A DNA stretch of 6,905 nt, from assembly GCA_937958475.1 (NCBI GenBank), contig CALFXR010000101.1:1-6905 (forward strand). Direction: 5' to 3'. The notes under the pieces are model-generated. The model was not told where the DNA came from. It made no database searches and saw only the letters and a list, made by a program, of their open reading frames with translations. The translations under genes and the position numbers were made by a program. This DNA comes from an uncultured Mesorhizobium sp. (GTDB lineage Bacteria > Pseudomonadota > Alphaproteobacteria > Rhizobiales > Rhizobiaceae). This document shows positions 1-6,905 of this stretch, in pieces (position 1 is the first letter of the stretch; the number at the start of each line of letters is the position of its first letter).

Positions 1-66
1 CATCACTTCATGGAAACGCCCGTCGGCGACGAGGTCATCGCCTACGCGTTGCCGCGCCGCGATTAG
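1..66 (+). CDS. 3' end of an unidentified protein-coding gene (partial)
   Basis: Frame 1 is open from the window edge and reads the 21 residues HHFMETPVGD followed by EVIAYALPRRD, then a TAG stop at 64-66. The codons are GC-ending, like those of the neighbouring genes, which supports real coding. Too little is visible to name a family. Its stop overlaps by four bases the TAA stop (63-65) of the convergent DUF2254 gene, so there is no room for an intrinsic terminator between the two. The opposite-strand frame over the same bases is the downstream flank of the DUF2254 gene and is not coding. Confidence 0.6.
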   Translation, partial: HHFMETPVGDEVIAYALPRRD

Positions 67-1361
67 GCACGGCGGATCGCATCCAGCCTTCGACCGGCAT
101 CGTCCAGGCTCGACGCGACGTCGCCGCGGTCGACTGGGGGGAAGTCGCCCGTATCGAGGGTTTCCCGCAGTCTCGCCAGTTGCGCGCGGAGCGACGGCTC
201 GTCGCGCGCCGGGGCGACATAGGCGAGGTCGCCGAGCAACCGGGCGAGCCGGATGAGGATCGCGGGATGGTTCGCCCCCGCCTGGCGGATCGGATGCAGG
301 GCGGCCGCCAGGATGCCGGGGAGATCGCTGCGGTTGGCGAGGATGCGCAACGCGTTCTCGTCGCCGAACAGGGCGCGCGGCTGCGTGCCGAAGCGGATCA
401 CGTCCTCGAGCGCCGGACCCAGCCTGTCGATGACGGCGATCGCGGTGAACGGATCGTTGGTGCCCGGCGAAAGGGCCCGGGTTGCGATCTCGACCATTTG
501 CCTGATGCCGTGCTCCGGGTCCTGGGCGGGCGTCCGCTCGGAGCCGACGGTGAAGGCCGCCCGCACCGCGTCGGCGCGTTCGTCCGAAAGCTTGGCGGTG
601 CCGTGGACCGAGACATGGCTGCCTTCGCCGAGCACATGGTGGCCGGCGCGCACATGGACGACCATGACGATGTCGGCGTCGGCGGCGACGGCCTTGAGCG
701 CGTCGTAGTCGATCACCTGCACGTAGCCCGGCGTGCCGATCGACAGGTCGATGCCGGCACCGGCGGCGAGGCCTGGCGGGACCGGTCGTTCCGCCTGCCG
801 TCCGTCCGGCAGGATCGCCCCCAGCGTCGCCCGGAGTTCGCGCGCGACGGTCTCGACGACGTTGTCGGCGATGATCAGCCGCGCCACCTTGTGGATGTAG
901 AACAGCAGGGCGAGGAGGCACAGGATCGTCAGGCTGCTGGCGGCCGAGACGGCCAGATGCGGCACGCCGTCGGTGCCGAGCGCGTCGTTCAGGGTGCGCG
1001 AGACGAGGATCACGTAGAGGATGGTGCCGATGAACAGGCCGAGCACCGACTGGATCTGCCGGTCGGCCATGAAGATGGCGATCAGCCGCGGCCCGAGCTG
1101 GTTCGCCGCGAGCGTCAGGATGACGAAGGTCACCGACACGACCAGCGAGGTCATCGTCATCAGGCCGGACAGCAGGCTTCCCAGCAGGTCGCGGGCGGTC
1201 GCCGCGTCGCCGCTGTAGAGCCACCAGTGTCCGTCTGTGCCGAGCGTGGCGCCGTATTCCAGCAGGAGATAGGCGAGCAGGCCCGCGGCGACGATGAAGA
1301 CCGCCGGAACCGGCCAAAGCTGGGCGCGGAAGAGCGCGGCGAGGTTCCTGATCCTGTCCAT
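63..1361 (-). CDS. DUF2254 domain-containing integral membrane protein
   Basis: This 432-residue protein is recognisable as the DUF2254 family of predicted inner-membrane proteins, whose function is unknown. Four hydrophobic spans lie in the N-terminal third, at about residues 14-36, 64-86, 105-122 and 134-158. A soluble C-terminal region follows, with the family's signature stretches QDPEHGIRQM (about 280-289) and RALSPGTNDPFTA (about 295-307). I chose the ATG at 1359-1361 because the first membrane span then starts about 14 residues in, as is usual for the family. An in-frame GTG at 1526 would add 55 Arg/Ala-rich residues that look like upstream spacer. Neither start has a strong Shine-Dalgarno, so the start is less certain than the family. 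The gene is convergent with the partial gene at the left edge (stop codons overlap) and divergent from the small gene at 1643. A long open frame on the + strand across this gene is a GC-bias shadow. Confidence 0.9.
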   Translation of the reverse strand: MDRIRNLAALFRAQLWPVPAVFIVAAGLLAYLLLEYGATLGTDGHWWLYSGDAATARDLLGSLLSGLMTMTSLVVSVTFVILTLAANQLGPRLIAIFMADRQIQSVLGLFIGTILYVILVSRTLNDALGTDGVPHLAVSAASSLTILCLLALLFYIHKVARLIIADNVVETVARELRATLGAILPDGRQAERPVPPGLAAGAGIDLSIGTPGYVQVIDYDALKAVAADADIVMVVHVRAGHHVLGEGSHVSVHGTAKLSDERADAVRAAFTVGSERTPAQDPEHGIRQMVEIATRALSPGTNDPFTAIAVIDRLGPALEDVIRFGTQPRALFGDENALRILANRSDLPGILAAALHPIRQAGANHPAILIRLARLLGDLAYVAPARDEPSLRAQLARLRETLDTGDFPPVDRGDVASSLDDAGRRLDAIRRA

Positions 1362-1552
1362 GTCCGACAACGCCGCGCGGCCGGTTTGGTGCCATGTGAC
1401 GGGAGGTGCCGCGGCGACCGCCCGTCTCGCCGCTCCTGGCGTTTGCACGCGACCATCGGCATGACTGCCAGCTGCCGCAATCCGGTCGTTGCAGCCTCTG
1501 GCGACCTCGCGCCGCCTGCCCGCCACCTGAATGCCCGATGAACGCGCTTATC

Positions 1553-1569
1553 AGCACCGGTTCAGTGCT
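1553..1569. repeat. Short inverted repeat upstream of the miniprotein gene
   Basis: AGCAC at 1553-1557 and GTGCT at 1565-1569 are perfect 5-bp inverted arms around a 7-base spacer. The repeat lies about 75 bases upstream of the small + strand gene, in the divergent spacer it shares with the DUF2254 gene. It could be an operator half-site pair, but 5-bp arms arise often by chance, so only the symmetry itself is observed. Confidence 0.25.
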
Positions 1570-1595
1570 CGGCCGCTAGCGTCCTTTCCCAGGGT

Positions 1596-1616
1596 GAAAC
1601 CAAACGGCCCGGTTTC
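1596..1616. repeat. Inverted repeat GAAACC-N9-GGTTTC upstream of the miniprotein gene
   Basis: Perfect 6-bp arms (1596-1601 and 1611-1616) flank a 9-base spacer and end 12 bases before the Shine-Dalgarno of the gene at 1643. A second, mutually exclusive pairing, AACGG with CCGTT, uses overlapping bases. The site may be an operator or a 5'-leader hairpin. No regulator is indicated by the sequence. Confidence 0.3.
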
Positions 1617-1628
1617 CGTTATCGGGAC

Positions 1629-1633
1629 AGGAG
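1629..1633 (+). promoter_or_regulatory. Shine-Dalgarno AGGAG of the miniprotein gene
   Basis: AGGAG sits 9 bases before the ATG at 1643. It is one of the better ribosome-binding sites in the window and the main reason to regard the 45-codon frame as a gene. A second ATG at 1638, only 4 bases from AGGAG, opens a three-codon frame that stops at 1647-1649 and overlaps the real start. It may be incidental or may lower initiation. Confidence 0.6.
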
Positions 1634-1642
1634 AACCATGCC

Positions 1643-1780
1643 ATGCTGATCTTCATGCTTGCCGCGGCCATGACCCTCGCCATGCTGATCGCGACCGCCT
1701 TCAGCGTGCATCAGGAAGCGCAAAAGGTCCGTTTCGACGACCGGAAGGACCGCTTCACACGCTTCGGCCCGCGCACCTGA
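1643..1780 (+). CDS. Small single-span membrane protein, 45 residues, unrecognised
   Basis: An ATG with a well-spaced AGGAG opens a frame of 45 codons ending in TGA at 1778-1780. Residues 1-22 are continuously hydrophobic (MLIFMLAAAMTLAMLIATAF then SV) and form one clear membrane span without a lipobox or an obvious signal-peptidase site. Residues 23-45 are hydrophilic and strongly charged (HQEAQKVRFDDRKDRFTRF, then GPRT), with repeated Lys/Arg-Asp pairs and aromatic Phe. This is the layout of a bacterial single-pass miniprotein, often a partner or modulator of a larger membrane protein. No partner can be named, although the divergent DUF2254 gene also encodes a membrane protein. The gene is convergent with gyrA and 37 bases from its end. 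The last three codons lie inside a 15-bp tandem duplication. I do not recognise a family. The start, the RBS and the coherent two-part protein are what support it. Confidence 0.65.
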   Translation: MLIFMLAAAMTLAMLIATAFSVHQEAQKVRFDDRKDRFTRFGPRT

Positions 1781-1800
1781 CGACCGCGCACCTGACGACC
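1771..1800. repeat. Exact 15-bp tandem duplication spanning the miniprotein stop codon
   Basis: GCGCACCTGACGACC occurs twice head to tail (1771-1785 and 1786-1800) without mismatch. The first copy holds the last codons and TGA stop of the miniprotein gene. The second falls in the spacer before the convergent gyrA end and recreates the same ending. Perfect identity suggests a recent slippage event that leaves the encoded protein unchanged whichever copy number is present. Confidence 0.9.
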
Positions 1801-1817
1801 GAAGCGGCGCGGCGGCC

Positions 1818-4592
<2,775 letters not shown>

Positions 4593-4628
4593 AATCGGTC
4601 ACAATCAGGTCGGGAATCATACCGATCT

Positions 4629-4657
4629 TATATAGGAAACGTTGCGCACACTCCAAT
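4629..4657 (-). promoter_or_regulatory. Candidate gyrA promoter (alphaproteobacterial sigma-70 type)
   Basis: Reading the - strand, CTATAT (4630-4635) matches the -10 hexamer favoured in rhizobia. ATTGGA/TTGGAG (4651-4657) stands about 16 bases upstream as a partial -35 match to CTTGAC. It is the only A/T-rich -10-like element in the 286-bp spacer upstream of gyrA. The predicted RNA start falls near 4622-4624, about 30 bases before the TTG. That is only 2-4 bases before an out-of-frame ATG at 4620. The assignment rests on hexamer similarity only. Confidence 0.45.
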
Positions 4658-4878
4658 CCACGGCCCGGCTTTTCCACGCTCGGCCGTTTCTCCTCCGGAG
4701 ATAATTTTCGCACGCCTTTACAATCACTTAGACGGCCTCGCCGAAGGCGCGCGAAAAGACGGCGCCGGGCGGCCGAAAAAGGGGCGGCGCGCTGGCGGGA
4801 AACCGCCTGCGCGAACGGGCGAATCGCCGGCGCCGGCACCATCGCGCGGGGCGGCCGCGACTTCCCCGCCCTGCCGCC

Positions 4879-5703
4879 TCAGCGGCCCCGGCGCATCCGC
4901 CGCCACGCGAGCGGCGTCACCCCCATCAGCTTGCGAAACCGCCGGTTGAAGGTCGAGAGATCGTTGAACCCGGCATCCAGCGCGATGTCGCAGACCTTGT
5001 CGTCGCCACGGCGCAGGCGGTCGGCAGCGTGCCCGAGCCGGGTCTTCAGGACGTATTGGTGCGGCGTCATTCCGGCCACTGCGGAGAAGGTGCGCAGGAA
5101 GTGGTAGGGACTCATGCGGGCCTCCGCCGCGAGGTCTTCGAGGCCGAGCCGCGTCTCGGGTTCATGCTCGACGCGGCGGATCGCGCGCACGATGCGCCGG
5201 GCCTCCCCCGGCCTGGGCGACCTCGGCATGTCGAGCTCGGCATCCAGCGTCGCGGCCGCGCCCGCCAGTCGCAACGCCACTTCGCCGAGCGTCTCGGCGT
5301 CCGCCTCCTCGCAAGCGGCCCTGGCGTCGGCGGCGAGCCGCGCAAGCCTGGTCGTGGGCGGCAGGCGGGCGGCGCGGAAACCGGGCCGCCGCGCTCCCGG
5401 CAGGCTGGCGAGAACGCTTTCGTGGAATTCGCCGGAAAAGTGAAAGGACAGGCAGCGGTCGCCGGCGGCGTGATCGTGGCCGCATTCGTAGCAGGCGTGC
5501 GCATTGCCGAGCAGCAGCGCGCCGGGCGTCATCAGCGCGTCGCCCTGCCGCGTTCGGTAGCCGAACATGCCTTCGGTGACGAGGGCGACGCAGATCGCGC
5601 GGTGCTCTTCCTCGAACGCGGGGTCGCCCGGGCCGGCCGAGCAGACGACGTCGCTCGCCTCCCAGCCCTGCCCCGCGGCGATCTTCATGGCGGTCGCGCT
5701 CAT
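4879..5703 (-). CDS. AraC-family transcriptional regulator
   Basis: This 274-residue protein has an effector-binding N-terminal half and the two-helix-turn-helix AraC DNA-binding domain at the C-terminus. The first HTH spans about residues 188-211 (LEDLAAEARMSPYHFLRTF). The second spans about 236-261 (DIALDAGFNDLSTFNRRF), carries the family signature and is followed by MGVTPLAWRR. The N-terminal half is cupin-like and contains a cysteine/histidine-rich stretch, YECGHDH then DRCLSFHF (about residues 73-90), which I recall as conserved in one AraC subgroup. The start is uncertain: ATG at 5703 was preferred. An ATG at 5688 gives 269 residues, and a GTG at 5748 adds 15 residues but leaves only 42 bases to the divergent gene. 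None has a clear Shine-Dalgarno. The gene diverges from the + strand unit at 5791, the usual arrangement for a local regulator and its target. The effector is unknown. Confidence 0.92.
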   Translation of the reverse strand: MSATAMKIAAGQGWEASDVVCSAGPGDPAFEEEHRAICVALVTEGMFGYRTRQGDALMTPGALLLGNAHACYECGHDHAAGDRCLSFHFSGEFHESVLASLPGARRPGFRAARLPPTTRLARLAADARAACEEADAETLGEVALRLAGAAATLDAELDMPRSPRPGEARRIVRAIRRVEHEPETRLGLEDLAAEARMSPYHFLRTFSAVAGMTPHQYVLKTRLGHAADRLRRGDDKVCDIALDAGFNDLSTFNRRFRKLMGVTPLAWRRMRRGR

Positions 5704-5780
5704 GGCGAACAGATTAGCAATTTTTCCCAAGCGCGCGTAGCGGCGCACGGCCTATGGCACTGCCTCTCCTGACAAGCGAC

Positions 5781-5784
5781 GGAG
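5781..5784 (+). promoter_or_regulatory. Shine-Dalgarno GGAG fixing the start of the gene at 5791
   Basis: GGAG lies 6 bases before the ATG at 5791. This favours that codon over the in-frame TTG at 5785, which would overlap the Shine-Dalgarno spacing. Confidence 0.55.
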
Positions 5785-5790
5785 TTGACC

Positions 5791-6313
5791 ATGACAAATC
5801 CTTCAGTGTCCGCCTTCGCGGCCCAGCTGCATAGCGACGGCCCGGCGGCGGATCGCGCCGACGCGCTATCGCTCTACGGCCGCTTCGTCGGCGACTGGGC
5901 GATGGACGTTCTCGCCTTTGAGCCGGACGGCACGACGCGCAAGGCGACGGGCTCCATCCATTTCGGCTGGGTCCTCGAGGGACGCGCCATCCAGGACGTC
6001 TGGCGCATACCGGGGCCCAGGCCCGGCGTGCCCGACGATCCGTCGCGCAGCGTCATGTACGGTACGACGCTGCGCATCTACGACCGGGGCCTCGACGCCT
6101 GGCACATCATCTGGGTCGATCCCGTCCGCCAGTTCCATTCCCGCCAGATCGGCCGCGCCGTCGGCAACGACATCGTCCAGGAAGGCGAGACGGCCGGGGG
6201 CGTGAAGAACCGCTGGACCTTCACCGAGATCACGCCGGCAAGCTTCCACTGGCGAGCACGCGCCCGACGGCCGATGGTCGAAGACGGTCGAGTTCTTCGC
6301 CCGCCGCGCCTGA
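5791..6313 (+). pseudogene. Conserved protein of unknown function, frameshifted near its 3' end
   Basis: From the ATG at 5791 the frame reads a coherent protein of about 155 residues rich in beta-strand and Trp. Examples are LYGRFVGDWAMDV (about 28-40), GSIHFGWVLEGRAIQDVWRI (54-73), YGTTLRIYDRGLDAWHIIWV (90-109) and a final FTEITPASFHW (144-154). This resembles small lipocalin/SnoaL-like single-domain proteins, possibly DUF1579-like, but I cannot assign the family. After Trp154 the frame turns into Arg/Pro-rich nonsense that runs across the next gene to 6813. The neighbouring frame from 6254 instead continues sensibly as EHAPDGRWSKTVEFFARRA and stops with TGA at 6311-6313, the expected end for such a protein. 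A net one-base gain (equivalently two or five bases lost) near 6253 explains this. It is either a real inactivating indel or a sequencing error. If the protein is made from the shifted frame it would carry a long aberrant tail. The gene diverges from the AraC regulator and precedes the VOC gene by 49 bases. Confidence 0.75.
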
Positions 6314-6320
6314 AACCGCC

Positions 6321-6352
6321 ACATCCTTCTCAAGCAACATCCTTCACAAACA
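6321..6352 (+). repeat. 16-bp imperfect tandem repeat in the leader of the VOC gene
   Basis: ACATCCTTCTCAAGCA (6321-6336) is followed directly by ACATCCTTCACAAACA (6337-6352), identical at 14 of 16 positions. The pair fills most of the 49-base gap between the frameshifted gene and the VOC start, and its end touches the Shine-Dalgarno. The stretch is A/C/T-rich and nearly free of G, unlike its surroundings, so it should be unstructured in RNA. Confidence 0.8.
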
Positions 6353-6362
6353 GGAAAACACC

Positions 6363-6737
6363 ATGTTCGACCACCTCTCCATCGGCGTCGCCGACATCGC
6401 CCGCAGCCGCTCCTTCTACGACGCGGCCCTTGTTCCGCTCGGCCTCCGGCGCCTTTCCGACGGCGCCGAAGCGCTCGGCTACGGCGCGGACGCGATCGGG
6501 CTGTGGGTGCTCGCGGCAGCCCGCCCCGTGCCCGCGGATCCGCAATCGGGCCTGCATGTCTGCCTGTCCGCCGCGTCGCGCGAGGCAGTCGACCGGTTTC
6601 ATGCGGCAGCGCTGTCGAGCGGCGGCACGGACAACGGCCGGCCCGGGCTCAGAGCCGACTACGGCGCCGGATACTACGCCGCCTTCGTCGTCGATCCCGA
6701 CGGCTACCGGCTCGAGGCCTACTGTCCGGGCGCGTAG
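6363..6737 (+). CDS. VOC superfamily (glyoxalase/bleomycin-resistance fold) protein
   Basis: This 124-residue protein is a single vicinal-oxygen-chelate domain with two beta-alpha-beta-beta-beta modules, usually a dimer with a divalent metal. MFDHLSIGVADIARSRSFYD is the canonical first strand and helix with metal ligand His4. GLHVCLSAAS supplies His65 at the second-module strand. YYAAFVVDPDGYRLEAYC is the typical final hairpin with ligand Glu118. The candidate metal set His/His/Glu is intact. Members of this size act as lyases, isomerases, dioxygenases or resistance proteins, and the substrate cannot be read from sequence. AGGA (6352-6355) stands 7 bases before the ATG, and the length fits the family. 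It lies 49 bases after the frameshifted gene and is probably co-transcribed with it under the divergent AraC regulator. A read-through frame from the upstream gene crosses it out of phase and is spurious. Its stop is followed almost at once by a 12-bp repeat array. Confidence 0.93.
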   Translation: MFDHLSIGVADIARSRSFYDAALVPLGLRRLSDGAEALGYGADAIGLWVLAAARPVPADPQSGLHVCLSAASREAVDRFHAAALSSGGTDNGRPGLRADYGAGYYAAFVVDPDGYRLEAYCPGA

Positions 6738-6739
6738 GC

Positions 6740-6901
6740 CGGCTCGTGCCCAAGATCGTGTCCGAGATCGTCTCCGGCTCGTGTCCTGGTTTGCGTCCGC
6801 GTTCGTAGCCTGACGCACAGGCCGGGTTCGTACCCGTGCCCGCGATCGTGTCCGGGCTCGTATCCGGGCTCGTGTCCTGGCTCGTGCCGGACCCACAGGC
6901 C
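6740..6901. repeat. Degenerate 12-bp tandem repeat array, running to the window edge
   Basis: About thirteen units follow one another. The commonest form is GGGCTCGTGTCC (6866-6877), and close variants include AAGATCGTGTCC (6752-6763), GAGATCGTCTCC (6764-6775), GCGATCGTGTCC (6842-6853) and GGGCTCGTATCC (6854-6865). The TCGT core recurs every 12 bases, with single-base slips at 6776-6786 and 6878-6888 and a 6-base half unit at 6836-6841. Two 13-base variants, TGACGCACAGGCC (6811-6823) and GGACCCACAGGCC (6889-6901), lie 78 bases apart and suggest a higher-order repeat. The array begins two bases after the VOC stop and is probably cut by the window end. Twelve is a multiple of three, so the - strand reads as Arg-rich four-residue repeats, but no credible gene accompanies them. 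Confidence 0.85.
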
Positions 6902-6905
6902 GCGC

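Noticed and set aside
180..1541. Long + strand open frame antisense to the DUF2254 gene
   Set aside because: The translation is Arg/Asp/Gly-rich without hydrophobic core or motif, and the opposite strand has four membrane spans and the family signature.
4770..4800. Intrinsic terminator for the AraC gene (T5 on the - strand at about 4776-4780)
   Set aside because: The five-T run is preceded by GC-rich sequence, but I could not find a stable stem directly before it.
5704..5790. Promoters or an AraC operator in the divergent spacer
   Set aside because: There is an A/T-rich patch near 5712-5727 and a CTATGG at 5752-5757, but neither has a convincing -35 partner and no direct repeat typical of AraC sites was clear.
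6254..6813. Continuation of the gene at 5791 as a 340-residue fusion protein over the VOC gene
   Set aside because: The tail is Arg/Pro/Ser/Thr-rich and out of phase with the clearly real VOC gene, which has its own Shine-Dalgarno. A frameshift explains it better.
6330..6896. - strand frame starting in the 12-bp array and running antisense to the VOC gene
   Set aside because: Its Arg-rich four-residue repeats are simply the translated 12-bp array, and the remainder is the shadow of the VOC reading frame.
6740..6901. CRISPR array
   Set aside because: The repeats are 12 bp, degenerate and directly adjacent with no unique spacers, and there are no cas genes.

Overview
The window reads as a piece of chromosome from a high-GC alphaproteobacterium, most likely in the Hyphomicrobiales (Mesorhizobium/Phyllobacteriaceae type). 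The basis is the 924-residue GyrA, which matches my recollection of that group in its MTDQ N-terminus, its HGDASIYD quinolone-region sequence and its acidic insert in the C-terminal domain, together with the strong third-position GC bias. No database search was possible, so genus-level placement is an inference.

Layout, left to right. (1) The last 21 codons of an unidentified + strand gene end at 66 and overlap, stop to stop, a convergent - strand gene for a four-helix DUF2254 membrane protein (63-1361). (2) A divergent spacer (1362-1642) holds two short inverted repeats and a good Shine-Dalgarno. It leads into a 45-codon + strand gene for a single-span membrane miniprotein (1643-1780), whose last codons lie in an exact 15-bp tandem duplication. 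(3) gyrA lies on the - strand (1818-4592) with a TTG start, a candidate promoter upstream, and its stop codon in the loop of a perfect 7-bp GC hairpin. (4) The 286-bp spacer 4593-4878 holds the gyrA promoter candidate and no gene I can defend. (5) An AraC-family regulator (4879-5703, - strand) diverges from a two-gene + strand unit. The first gene, a conserved protein of unknown function, carries a frameshift near its 3' end (5791-6313). The second is a VOC/glyoxalase-fold enzyme (6363-6737). (6) From directly after the VOC stop to the window edge runs a degenerate 12-bp tandem array.

How the genes relate: the AraC protein is the obvious candidate regulator of the divergent unit. gyrA is housekeeping, and its neighbours look functionally unrelated to it.

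I found no CRISPR, no toxin-antitoxin or defence island, no tRNA/rRNA and no transposase. The least explained items are the 12-bp array, the frameshifted gene beside the AraC regulator, the miniprotein gene, and the start region of gyrA.
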